Assembly: GCA_039720395.1 (NCBI GenBank)
Contig: CM077826.1
Location: forward strand, 23,392,430-23,456,429
DNA from: Liquidambar formosana
Lineage: Eukaryota > Streptophyta > Magnoliopsida > Saxifragales > Altingiaceae
Length of the DNA: 64,000 nt
Reading direction: 5' to 3'
This document shows positions 35,613-47,856 of this stretch, in pieces. The notes below the pieces were generated by a model that had not been told where the DNA came from, did no database searches, and saw only the letters and a program-made list of their open reading frames with translations. A program made the translations under genes and the position numbers. Position 1 is the stretch's first letter, and each line of letters opens with the position of its first letter.

Positions 35613-35872
35613 ATGCATGCTACCATCTCTCTCTCTATCATTCTCTTATGTACCCCACATTCCCCGTATGTATCCCTTTCTTTAAATTATGTAAATGTTA
35701 TGTAATCGAGAGTGCACTAAGGAGCATGGTGGACCCAAATTAGTATGGTGGAGCCCAACAAGCCAATGGTGGAGACCATCAAGCCTATGGAGAAAAGTGA
35801 AGGACTTGAAAGCTTGGAGAAGATTTTCAAGAGAGCATGTATGTTTTCAATTGAATGATTTATGATTACCTA
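35613..35872 (+). other. E4 leader, part 1
   Basis: This matches the E5 leader from about 47158 to 47415 (CT-rich stretch, then TATGTACCCCACATTCCC and GGTGGACCCAA). It is interrupted by a solo LTR at 35873 and resumes at 37534. Confidence 0.7.
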
Positions 35873-37533
35873 TGTTGGGAATCGAACAAGAGGGAAAAAT
35901 ACAAAGTGCGGAATATAAAAATTTTTCCTGCGATTCCCAATCCCATGAATCTAACTATGCATAACACAAAATCAAACCCTAACTACGAAGAGGGTTAGAA
36001 CACTTACAAGATTTTTGTCTTCTCCGTTTTGCTCCAAGCTTCTACTCCGGACAGCGGTGAATGAGCAGCCCAAGTGTGCTGCCTCCAACGGTATCCACAC
36101 CTAGCTAGAGCTTCAAGCCTTTTCTTTCTTCTTCCTTGTTGTTGCTAGAGGTGGAGAAGAGAGAGAGAGAGAAGAGAGCCTCCAAGGGGCTGGACGGCTA
36201 GGGTTTATTGTGCAAGCCTATATTATGCCATGTCACACATAAGTGTGACTTATATAGGCAGCCCACTAAAGGGGGCTGGCCATGGGGAAGAAACCCTAAT
36301 AGGGTTATGTGTAATTACTCTTAATTGCACATTAACCCCTATTATTTGTATCAAATACAAATAGGCCTATAAAGAACTATTCTTTATTCACTAAAACCCT
36401 TTCTCTCATAGACTTTAAAGCCCTTCTTGCATGATCAGTGTGTGACCCATTGGGTTCACATCATTAAGTAGTAGGAATAGCACGAGGTGTGCACAATGGA
36501 ACTCTTTCCATTTAGGGTCTAATTGGAACTCCTTCCAATTCCCTAATTGATTATAACTCACTTATATCAATTAGGGCTTCTACTAACCATGAGTAACACC
36601 TAGCATATGGCTCATGGTGTGGTCCTTAATGAGGTGAATAGTCATTTACAAAGAACCCTTCTGTTATAGTTTATAGGTTACAATTGCATCCTTCCTTCAA
36701 CACAATGTCTCCAATTGAACTAATAGGACATGGAAGTCTGTCAAGTCCCTAGTTCAATTACTTTATACTCATTCATAGATATCAACTCATAGATGAACTC
36801 ATGAAACTCTTTTCATATTCATCCTACCATGGCCATGGATTTAATGAGTTATATTATGAATGCTATATGAGACATTCTCTCTCTTTTTCCTGAGAGTGAT
36901 GGATCCCTTGTTGATCACTCACATGCCTTCATACACATAGCAGTAGGGCCAATGAACACCTTTGCAGACCCCTGAATAGGATCTGCACTTAGTGTTATCA
37001 AACTTCTAAAGCTACATGCATAAGGCAACTATGGTGTCTCAGGTCTAAGGATTACTTGTACCACTATAACAATGAGAAACTGATTGACAGGCAGGATAAA
37101 ACTCCATTCAGTTTATCTCATATCTTTGGTCACATTCAGTGTACCTATTCTTATAATAGGCACCCACTTGTTGGTTGTAGTGTCTCCACACAAATAGCTT
37201 GAGACTAGCTATCCTCCTATAGAGTCAACCTAACAAGTGCTAGTCCTATGGTTCATTACTGTCCATCATAGTGAACCTTCAACTAGGAATGCTTAAGGAG
37301 TTTAGTACAGAGATATATCTATAGTCTCAAAATTACAACTCTTTGTAATTCCATATTCTCAACTCTAACTCCATGGACATATTATGTAAATATAAATGAT
37401 GCATATAAACATAATAGAATAAGCCCTTTTATTAAATCAATAATAAATGTGACATACATAAATGAAATCAAATGATTGTTCCTAATCCCTAAACAATCAT
37501 CTCTATGATTGGCTCTAGGGCATAATCCTAACA
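35873..37533 (-). mobile_element. Solo Angela LTR (subfamily B) in the E4 leader
   Basis: This is a 1661-bp minus-strand LTR bounded by TGTTGGGAATCG and AATCCTAACA and flanked by ACCTA at 35868-35872 and 37534-37538. It is very similar to the LTRs of E3 and E7. With no internal sequence and a perfect duplication, it is a solo LTR formed by LTR-LTR recombination. Confidence 0.92.
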
Positions 37534-38348
37534 ACCTACACCTACATTTAGACCTTGGATTCAATCTAGTAGCTTGGATTTAATCACCTAAAAGTCCATA
37601 ATCATCATAGTGGGAGCTTTATTTTAATGAGATTAATTGTGATAGTTCCAAATCCATAGATTGTTATATGTCACCTTTTAGGGACTAATATCGATAAGTG
37701 GATTATATTGTTGCTGTTCTATTTTTATATGCATGAGATGTATGTTAATTTGATGAGACTTTAAAAACCCCTCTTAATTAATATTAAGTTAAAAATGGAG
37801 AAGTCATTAGGGAATGAATTCTTTATTGCCTTCCATCATTATAGGATCATCTAAAGTCCCTTAATGTGGGTACCTGGCTACAGACATGTAGGAGCTACCC
37901 ATATTAAAGATTTTACTTGAAACTATCATATATGAGATATCATGGGGTGTAAAAACTAGTATATACCAAGAAACTATCATGTGAGGTATATATTAGGCCG
38001 AGCATACCTATGTGAATGATGGGTTTAACTTAACTAAGTGAGTATTCCAAGAAACTAACATGTGAGGTGTATGTTCCCTGGAGGTAAAATGATTGGAATT
38101 TGCTTATGAAGCAATAGACAAAGAGTTGTCCTCTTGTTGTGGTCTAGAATTCAAGAAACTAACATATGAGGCTTCTAGGTCACAAGTGACCCAAATCCCC
38201 ATTAGGAATGAGATTCCTGAATTCCATTAAGGGTGTATGGAATTCTATAAAATAGTGGGAGGTACCATATAATTAAAGACCCGATCATTATAGATTAAAA
38301 ATGATATCTAATTCTCTATTTAATTTTCTAAATATAGATCACCGAAAT
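37534..38348 (+). other. E4 leader, part 2, with hairpin array
   Basis: The leader continues to the gag ATG at 38349. It keeps the long stem-loop (near 37858-37910) and three shared-loop hairpins: H1 37958-37994, H2 38038-38078 and H3 38143-38179. Loops are AAGAAACTATCATGTGA, AAGAAACTAACATGTGA and AAGAAACTAACATATGA. The H3 stem reads TCTAGAATTC/GGCTTCTAGG: one mismatch, and a C-G pair where E5 has U-G. Confidence 0.65.
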
Positions 38349-40202
38349 GGCTCACCTCAACCTGCTATCTAAAATATTGGACAACAACTATTTGATTGGA
38401 CTGAATTATCTTGATTGGCTGAGAACTTAAAAATTGTTTTAACTTCTGAAAATCTTACCTATACACTTGATGACCCACTTCCCGATGCTCCTGCTGAGGA
38501 TGCCACTCAACAAGAGAAAGACGCTTATCAAAAGCGCATGGATGATGATCTTAAGGCGAGATGCTATATGATGACATCTATAAGCCCCGAGCTTTAGAAG
38601 CAACACAAGTCCATGAGAAGTGCTCCTAATATCTTTCTCCACTTACAAGAGTTGTATGGGGAACAAAGTAGGACTGCTAAATATAATATTGTTAAGGATC
38701 TATTCAAGGTGAAGATGAATGAGGGTTCATCCATGACGGATCACACTTTAAAGATAATTAACCATATCGAGTAGCTTGAGAAGCTTAATGTGATCATTGA
38801 AGCTAATATGGCCTCTGACATTATTTTGCAATCCTTCCCCGATTCATATGGACCGTTCATTACGAATTTTCATATGAACAAGCTTGAGCCCATTCTCTCC
38901 GAGCTACACAATTTGCTCAAGATGATCGAGGAGACAATGAAAATGTGGAAAAGTTCTTTGCTTGCATTTGATGGAGCTTCTACTTCCAAAGCTAGGCCTA
39001 TGCCTAAAGACAAGGGCATAAGCAAGGGTAAGAGTACCCAAGGGAAGAAGAAGAACTTAAAGCCAAAAGGAGGTGTCAAGAAAGCTAATCCCAACAAAGC
39101 CAAAGGAACCTGTTTTCACTACGGCAAGGATGGACACTGGAAACGTAACTACCGGGAGTATCTAGATACTCTAAGGAATCAACCTTTGGGAGTTATGGAC
39201 TATGCTCTTATACTTGAGACTAACTTAAGTGTTAGCTCCGCTTCCACTTGGGTACTTGATTTTGGTGCGAGTTCTCATATTTGTAATTCCATGTAGGATC
39301 TAAGGAGAAATGCTAAACAAAGGTGAAGTAACCCTAGAGTGGGGAATAGAACAAGCGTTGCTGCATTAGCCGTGGGGACTTACTGCTTGACTCTGCGTAG
39401 TGGGAGTAGTTTAGAATTAGTAGGCTATCTTTATACTTCAAAAGTTATTAGAAACATTATTTCAATTTCTGCTTTTTCTAAACAAGGTTTCAGTTTTATT
39501 TTTGAAGATAATGAATGTTCTCTATTTAAAAATGAAGAGTTCATTACTTCTGGAGTATATGTGAATGGCCTTTATTTTCTAAACTTTGTTGCAAATATTA
39601 ATTGCATGGAGCATGATAATTCTAAAATGAATGCAAATAAACCCAAGAGAATAAGAGATGAGGAAAACTCCGCATCTAACTGGTACCTAAGACTAGATCA
39701 TATCAGTGAGAATAGGATTAACAAGATGTGTAAGGATAGACAATTGGATCCATTGGCTTCTATGCACTTTCCAAATTGTGAATCCTATTTACTAGGTAAA
39801 ATGACCAAGTCACCTTTCACCGGTCACGGTGAGAGGGCTGTAGACATATTAGGATTAATACATAGTGATGCATGTAGTCCTATGAGCATAAATGCTCGTG
39901 GAGGTTTCTCTTACTTTATAACCTTTACCGATGATCATTCTAGGTTTGGGTACGTGTACTTAATGAAGTACAAATATGAAGCCTTTGAAAGGTTCAAAGA
40001 ATTTATATATGAAGTAGAGAAACAAACCGGCAAAAGTATTAAAACTCTTCGATTGGATTGAGGAGGCAAATGTTTAACTGGTGAGTTTTTAGATCATCTT
40101 GTTCAAGCAGGCATTCTATCTCAATGGAAACCTCCTAGAACACCACAACTTAATGATGTGTCAGAAAGGAAGAATAGGACCTTATTGGATATGGTGCGGT
40201 CC
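38349..40202 (+). pseudogene. E4 gag, protease and integrase N-terminal part, decayed
   Basis: An ATG at 38349 begins MAHLNLLSKIL. Unlike E2 and E5, the full-length capsid region is kept (RTAKYNIVKDLFK..., PDSYGPFITNFHMNKLEP). The zinc knuckle has lost two cysteines ([14 protein letters not shown]). The protease motif reads VLDFGASSH instead of VLDSGASSH. Integrase keeps HISENR, CESYLLGK, LIHSDACS and a damaged RLD*GGK. Stops replace Gln, Trp or Arg at many sites, most explained by C-to-T or G-to-A changes. The frame is cut at 40202 by E5 and resumes at 52565. Confidence 0.82.
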
Positions 40203-40323
40203 TGTTAGGATTATGCCCTAGAGCCAATCATGGAGATGATTGTTTAGGGATTAGGAACAATCAATTGATTTCATTTATATATGTCACATTTATTATTGAT
40301 TTAATAAAAGGGCTTATTCTATT

Positions 40324-43108
40324 TGTCACACCCCATTTTTGCACCACCTTACTAGGGCTCATCATTTCATGCATGTTTTTGTTTAGTTTTTGAGTCTAGT
40401 CACTTGCATTAGTTTTCTAGAGTCACAAGGACAATGGATATGAATTTTGGTTCAAATTGGAGTTGATCTTGAGGGATAATAAGAGCTTTTGTGACTTGAG
40501 GGGCATAATCGTCTTTTAAGTCCCAAACTTTTCATTTGACCTTGGAATGATCTCCAAATTGTCAATTGGAGTTCATATGGATGCATAAGAGGTATTTTTA
40601 GTGTCAATTTGGTAAGTCAATGGCTCGGGATTAAAATGGCTCGATGTAGTTCAAGTTGGTTAATTGACCCTTCCTTGGGTTAGCTCTAATTGACTCACAA
40701 TTACCAACCAAATCTTTTCAAATTGACTTTCATTAGTCATCATTTTACCCTCAAAAGTGTTTCATGAAGTTCAATTTTGATATGGCCTGATGATGAGTTT
40801 AGTGTGGTTATTTACGGATTATCCTTGAAGAATTAGTGCGAATCACAGCATGAGATTTTTGGTTAAAATGAAAAGAAAATTATTTTATTAAATTAGCCAT
40901 TTTTATCATGACACTAACACGTGTACGTATGTGATGAGTGTGTGTACGCACATACGATACATGTGCATGCGTGTTAGCGGTCAGTCTCCCAATTTTTATA
41001 AAAGACAATTTCCTTTTCCTATTCAGATTAGAAGTCTTTTATCATTATAAAATACCTTTTGATTATTCTCCAAAGAAACCTAGTCCAGGAAGGAAAGGGA
41101 AACTCCAGATTTCAGCTATAAATACTCTCTTAATGTCTTTAAACAAGAGGGAAGAGAAGAGGGTTTGGAGGGAGTGAAATTCGTCATAATTCAGCAGCAG
41201 ATTTTCTGAAAACCAGCAGTCGTATTTTAATCATAACTTTTTCATCCGAGGTCAGAATTTGATGAAATTGGTCTTTTTAGAAAGATAATTCAATTCTCTA
41301 CAACTTTGTATTTCACAAGCTTTGTCCAAATCCAACGTTTTCATACCCAAAAACGCGATTGAAGTTGCTGCTGCTGCAAAGTGACGAGAATCACTTTTTC
41401 TTTTCTCTTGTTCTCTTTTTGTTTTCTGTTTCTTTTCAAAGTTGAGTGAGTTTTGATCTCTTTGCTGTGATACCACTTTGACAAAGAGGAGGATTCGTGT
41501 TGGTTTGATTCACTCTAAAGACTTGAGGAGCCACGAACAATTACAAACACAAGGGGAGCCACTTCCTAAGGTATTCTCCTTCTCTATTCAAGTTTAAACT
41601 AGGTTCTCATATGGGTTAGGCTTATTGCATGTTAAAGGTGACTTTTTTATCATGTATTAACACTCTAGCTAGTTAATATACATGGAATATCTATTTTTTA
41701 TCTACTGTTTAGCATGCTTTAGGGCTGTCCTTTAGGTTTTTAATGCATAGTTATGATTCTTGTGCTCCTGTTTGTCCTTGTGCTAGGATTAGTGTCATTG
41801 CATGTTAGAGTTAGGATTTTCATCATGTTATATTGCTTTAGTTAGTTAATATGCATGATTTAATTTCTGTTTAGTTTGGTTTTAGCATGATTAAAGTATG
41901 TTTTGTATGTTTTTAAGCATATTTGTGAGTTTAGGGTTTTAGAGTCATTGTTTCGTGTTTGTTTTCATATAGCATGATAAAGTAGACTTTTTTATTTGGT
42001 TTTTCTTCGTGTTTGCTGTATATGTTTTTCATATGGAGTAAACATGATAGTTTTGCATGCATGTTAGTATGTTTTAGGGTTTTTATGCATGATATGGTTC
42101 TACGAATATGTTAGGACTTATTATTGTTCGCTGTGTTGCTGTTAGCATGCTTAGTGGATGATTTTTAGGCCATAATACTATTCTGTCCAGATTTTCATGT
42201 TAGTGTTTTTGCATGGTTTTGAGCACTTGTAAGGGTGCAAATAGGTGTGGTATTTGTCCTATGGCAAATAGGGCTGCTTATGTCTGAAATGGCTAAATGC
42301 TTGGAGCTAATTGCGCTCAGGTAAGTGGGTGTGAAGGTGCCCCAATTCACCTTTCTTCTTAACTCATTCTCTTCTCTCTATCTAGGGTTAATTTTTAATA
42401 CAAGTCCTATGGTTTAATTAGAGGTTTCCTTAACCAACAAAATTCTGGTTTTTATTAAAGTTTCCATTTTGTAGATTTCTTTCCTAAAATCAAACTTTTT
42501 ATCAAATTCAACTCTTTTGATCAAATAAGGAAACCTAGGGTTTTAACCATAGGTTTATATTAGGTCTTAACCCTAATTCTAATCGAACTACGTGGACTTT
42601 GATCCATGTATTTCGTTGCATGGTACGTAGGCGCTCTTCGTGAGGCTCAAGTCCGTTCTAGGATCCAAGCATCCTAGGTTTATTTATGTTTTCTTTTCTT
42701 CTTTTTATTTTCTGTTTTTATTTGCTTATTATGCATGGATGGATGAATAAAATATATGATATGCATGCAATTCTTGTGATGATATACTTGCTGATTTTTG
42801 TACGGAAAGACTTTAATTTAGCCCAAATGAACTGAGAGACCGAAAGGGTGACATGGGTGCCTATAGGCTTTGCCTAGAACCTTCCCATGTCATAACTTAG
42901 CCTCCGAATCCCCGATTTATTTGGTTTTCAAAAGATTGGTTTTTGCCTTTCCTTTTTTATGGAGTCATTCAAATTGTTTTCCTAAAACAAACTATTTTTA
43001 GGGTTTTCCTTGTTTCCTTTAAAAAATAAGGTGGCGACTCCTTTCCTTTTTCTTTTTCAAACCCACTTTCTTTTCAATCCCTCGTGGGCCCAATTTCCGG
43101 GGTTCACA
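40324..43108 (+). mobile_element. Tat-type solo LTR inside the E5 5' LTR
   Basis: The 2785-bp segment runs from TGTCACACCCCATTTTTG to CCGGGGTTCACA and is flanked by CTATT at 40319-40323 and 43109-43113. It resembles the G1 LTR in reverse: similar termini, TACGTAGGCGCT, a CCTAGGA word cluster and GGTGGCGACTCC at 43030-43041. A TATA box TATAAATA is at 41117-41124. No internal sequence remains, so it is a solo LTR of a G1 relative. Confidence 0.85.
40917..40975. other. Alternating purine-pyrimidine tract upstream of the Tat solo LTR promoter
   Basis: ACACGTGT (containing the G-box core CACGTG at 40918-40923) leads into about 55 bases of nearly alternating purine and pyrimidine (GTGTGTACGCACATAC, ATGTGCATGCGTG). 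It lies about 150 bp upstream of the TATA box at 41117. It could be a bZIP/bHLH binding region or a Z-DNA-prone segment. Confidence 0.45.
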
Positions 43109-44687
43109 CTATTATGTTTATATGCATCATTTATATTTACATAATATGTCCATGGAGTTAGAGTTGAGAATATGAAATTACAAAGGGTTGTAATTTTGAG
43201 ACTGTAAATATATCTCTATACTAAACTCCTAAATCATTCCTAGTTGAAGGTTCACTATGATGGACAGTAATGAACCATAGGACTAGCACTTGTTACGTAT
43301 ACTCTATAGGAGGATAGCTAGTCTCAAGATATTTGTGTGGAGACACTACAACCAACAAGTGGGTGCCTATTATAAGAATAGGTACACTGAATGTGACCAA
43401 AGATATGAGATAAACTGAATGGAGTTTTAACTTGCCTATCAATCAGTTTCTCATTGTTATAGTGGTACAAGTAATCCTTAGACCTGAGACACCATGGTTG
43501 TCTTATACATGTAGCTTTAGAAGTTTGATAACACTAAGTGCAGATCCTATTCAGGGGTCTGTAAGGGTGTTCATTGGCCCTACTGCTATGTGTGTGAAGG
43601 CATGTGAGTGATCAACAAGGAATCCATCACTCTCAGGAAAAAGAGAGTGAATGTCTCATACAACATTCATTGAATATAACTCATTAAATCCATGGGCCCA
43701 TGGTAGAATGAATATGGAAAGGAGTTTCCATAAGTTCATCATTGAGTTGATATTAATGAATGAGTATAAAGTAATTGAACTAGGGACTTGACAGACTTCC
43801 ATATCCTATTAGTTCAATTGGAGACATTGTGTTGATGGAAGGATGGAATTGTAACCTGTAAACTATAACAGAAGGGTTCTTTGTAAATGACTATTCACCT
43901 CATTAAGGACCACACCATGAGCTATATGCTAGGTGTTACTCATGGTTAGTAGAAGCCCTAATTGATATAAATGAGTTATAATCAATTAGGGAATTGAAAG
44001 GAGTTTCAATTAGACCCTTAATGGAAAGTGTTCCATTGTGCACAACTTATGCTGTTCCTACTACTTGATGATGTGAACCCAATGGGTCACACACTGATCA
44101 TGCTAAGAGAGCTTGATTGTCTATGAGAGAAAGGGTATAAGTGATTAAAGAAAAGTTCTTTAAGGGGCTAATTTGTATTTGATGCAAACTAGTGGGCTAA
44201 TTGTGTAATTAAGAGTAATTACACAAATTAGTTTAGGGTTTGGAATCCCCCCTTGGCCGGCCCTATTAGTGGGCTATATAATGCCCACTATAAGGTGATG
44301 ACATCATCACAATCACTCCTTCCCAAGGGCTGGCTGAAAATTACAGCTCTCCCTCTCTCTCTCTCTCTTTCTTCTCCACCTCTAGCAACAACAAGGAAGA
44401 AGAAGGAAAGGACTTCAAGCTCAAGCTAAGTGTGGATACCGTTGGAGGCAGCACACTTGGGCTGCTCATTCACCGTTGTCTGGAGACAAAGCTTGGAGCA
44501 AAAAGGAGAAGACAAAGCTTGGAGCATAAAGGAGAAGACATTAATCAACTGTAAGTAATCCCAACTCTCTTGGTAGTTAGGGTTTATGTTTTTGTATTAT
44601 GCATAATCGGATTCATGGGTTTGGGAATCGTAGGAAAATTTTAATTCCGCCCTTTGTAGTTTTCCTCGCTAGTTAGATTCCCAACAG

Positions 44688-44700
44688 TGGTTTCAGAGCC
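44688..44700 (+). other. Primer binding site of E5
   Basis: TGGTTTCAGAGCC, one base after the LTR; one mismatch (A to T) to the usual initiator tRNA-Met complement. Confidence 0.85.
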
Positions 44701-46161
44701 ATGGTTATGCCTAATACAAACTGCATATGGGCTGTAATTCATGGTAAATTGATTGGTTAATAAATCTGGAATTTATGTTCATGCATTAGAATTGTTTCCC
44801 TCTCATGGTAAAACCTAGGGTTATTGAACCCTAGGTTAATTCTCCTTCTACTCCTCTTCTAAAATAGTTTTAGGGCTGCTGGTTATTCAAAAGTTGAATG
44901 GGGATTGAGTTTGGAGAAGATGATGAACAGTTTTTATGATAGTCATGAAAAATCGTCATCTTGTTTTGCATACCGAAATCAGAGTTCTTTTCCAAAATTT
45001 TTGAGCTATATATGGTTAGAAAGCTCTTCGAATCAGCTTTACAACCCAACAAACGGTTCGTCGATCCAAGTTTTGTAGTGAAAGTTATGAATTTTTTACT
45101 ACAGGCTGTCAGGGAAGACAGTTTTGCTCGGGAATGATGTAACAGCCACAATTGTGAGTTTTTGATGGAGATCAAGAGCATGGCAATGGTTGCCACCACT
45201 TGGGTTATGTTCTAGACATGGTAGGAAAAGGTTCCCAAGCATTCGGATGCATCATAATTGGATTATGAGTCTAGAACAGAAGGAAGAAGGAGAAGACCAC
45301 CATGTTTGAATCTGGGTTTTAGAACCCTAGGGTTCTTGCTACTGTTATGATCAGATACTTCTGTAAAATTGATGTATATTCTTTATAGGATCATTATACA
45401 TAATGTATGTATGATTTTCTTTAAGTTTTATAAGAGTCTTGATGCATAAAGAATCAAAAGGTTTGATTTCTTGGAAGAACACAGCAGGCTGTTTTTCTGT
45501 AGAAAGTCATCAATGGAGTTTTGTTCATATCTTAAGCTAGGGAACTCCAAATTGCATGAAACCAATTTTATTAGTTTCCTAAGACATGTAGGATGCTAGG
45601 AAAAATAATTTGGTAGCCTGAATTAATCATCTTGCTGGGTTTTAAATCAATTTGTGATCATGGACAGTATGCTGTCAAATTCTGGACAGCCTACTGTTCT
45701 TGAATTGTTTAGAACAATTGGGGATGATTTGATCATCCAAATCAATTCAATTAGCTTAGTAATTCATGTAGGGACATGATACAAAAGCTGGTTTTGATGG
45801 TGGAGTTGAATTGATTAAGTTTTAGAAACTTTTGTGACCTTAGAGGTCCTCCAATGGTGGTGCCAGCACTGGGTTCAGGAAACCCTAATGTTCTTTGAAG
45901 AAGACAGCCCTCTTGGCCACTCCACACGTGTCCATGGGCTTGGCCCACACCCTGGCTTGAGTCCCCCTTTGCTGGCCATGGCCTCCCATGGCCTGGCCAA
46001 GCCATGGCAGCCTTGCTAAGCCATGGCAGCCCGCTAATGTGGCGGCAGCCTTAGGGTTTATGATGAAACCCTAATTCCCATTAATGATGAAACCCTAATT
46101 CATTAATTGCATTAATTAAAAACCCTAATTGACTATTAATTACCTTAATTAAAATGTTTAA

Positions 46162-46555
46162 TGATTGGTCATTAATTGACCAATCATGGTTATTAATCAT
46201 TAGGGTATAATTAATTGCATTTATGATGTCTAGGGTTTAGGGTTTAGGAAACCCTAATTCATATTAATTAAACCATAATTCTATTAATGCATTAATTAAT
46301 AACTAAACCTAGTAATTAATGTGTCTAACCTAGGGTTAAATGATTGGTCATTAATGACCAATCATGATCATTAATGGTTTAGTAATTAATCATTGGCATT
46401 TAATAGGTTTAAGGTTTAGGGTTTTAGAAACCCTAATTAGTGCATATTAATTAGGAGTAATTAATATCCTAGGTGGCATTAATTAAACCCTAATCCTAAT
46501 CATTAATACCGAATAAACCTAGGGTTTAAATGATTGGTCATTAATTGACCAATCA
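46162..46555 (+). repeat. Three CCAAT palindromes in the E5 leader
   Basis: Arms TGATTGGTCATT and AATGACCAATCA face each other with 0-1 spacer bases, at 46162-46186, 46341-46364 and 46531-46555, 179 and 190 bp apart. Each arm carries a CCAAT box. E2 and E3 have two such sites each and E6 has two plus a half-site. Confidence 0.8.
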
Positions 46556-47856
46556 TAAGGCATTTAATGCATTAGGGTTACACTTAGGGTTTAGAGTTAA
46601 TGCATTTAGGGTTTAGGGTTTTAGGAAACCCTAATGCACTAATTAATTAATAAAATGATTTTATTTAATTCCAAAATTGATTATTTAATTAATGGTGATT
46701 AATTTTATATTGTTTTAAATGGTTTAAAACACAATTTAGGATTAAATAAAAATCTGGAAATTTTAATTAAATAAAATTGTTTTGTTTAATTAAAAAGATC
46801 CTAATATTTGATATTAGAGTTTAATTAGGGGACTTTAAATGTTTCAATTGATTTGATTAATTGAAATTAAATGTCTTAAATGTTAAGACTTAATTAATTC
46901 AGGAACTTATGCATCTCCTAATAAGATTAGGACACATTAATGAGATTAATGAAAACCAATCAATAGAGTTACCATGAATGCCCATATGTTTATTGCTTAC
47001 AGTTATTTCTTTTATTATGCAATATGATTGTATGGTTATGGATGGATGATGATTATGGACTATACCCTTAAACCAATTGTGATTGGCCGTCTTATGAATG
47101 GGTTGTATAATTTTTCAAGAGTTGTCAATTTTTGGTGATGTATTATTTATTTGGGGCTTGCATGCCACCTTCTTCTCTCTCTCTATCATTCTCTTATGTA
47201 CCCCACATTCCCCTTATGTATCCCTTTCTTTAAATTATGTAAATGTTATGTAATCGAGAGCGCACTAAAGAGCATGGTGGACCTAAAGGAGCATGGTGGA
47301 GCCCAACAAGCCTATGGTGGAGACCATCAAGCTAATGGAGGAGATTGAAGGACTTGAAAGCTTGGAGAAGACTTTCAAGAGAGCATGCTATGTTTTGAAT
47401 GAATGTTTTACGATCACCTACACCCACCTTAGACCTAGGATTCAATTCATTGGCTTGGATTGAATCCTCTTAAAGTCCATAATCATCATAGTGGGAGCTT
47501 TTAATGAGATTAATAGTGATAGCTCCAAATCCAAAGATCGTTATATGTCACCTTATAGGGACTAATATCGATAAGTGGATTATATATATATAATGTTGTT
47601 ATATATTTCTTATTTAAATGCATAAGATGTATGTTAGATTAGTTATTTTGATGAGACCCTTAAAACCCCTCTATTTTAATATTAAGTTGGAAATGGAGAA
47701 TACATTAGGGAATGGATTCTTCATTGCCTTCCATCATTATAGGATCATCTAACGTCCCTTAATATGGGTACCTGGCTGCAGACATGTAGGAGCTACCCAT
47801 ATTAAAGACATTACTTGAAACTATCACATATGTAGATATCATGGGGTGCCTAAGCT

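Larger units (their letters stand above)
40203..44686 (+). repeat. E5 5' LTR, split by a Tat solo LTR
   Basis: The LTR starts TGTTAGGATTATGCCC, is interrupted at 40324-43108, resumes with CTATTATGTTTATATGC and ends TTCCCAACA at 44686. A TATA box (CTATATAAT) at 44274-44282 is followed by the inverted repeat GTGATGA-CA-TCATCAC at 44295-44310 and then a CT microsatellite near 44348-44370. Confidence 0.9.

Noticed and set aside
37382..37564. Short hydrophobic frames at LTR starts (also 54698-54898), reading ...NHLISFMYVTFIIDLIKGLI
   Set aside because: They are translations of the LTR terminus that recur wherever the LTR occurs; no start signal or conservation as protein.
40938..41177. A 79-codon plus-strand frame in the Tat solo LTR
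   Set aside because: It spans the promoter region including the TATA box at 41117 and has no recognisable motif.
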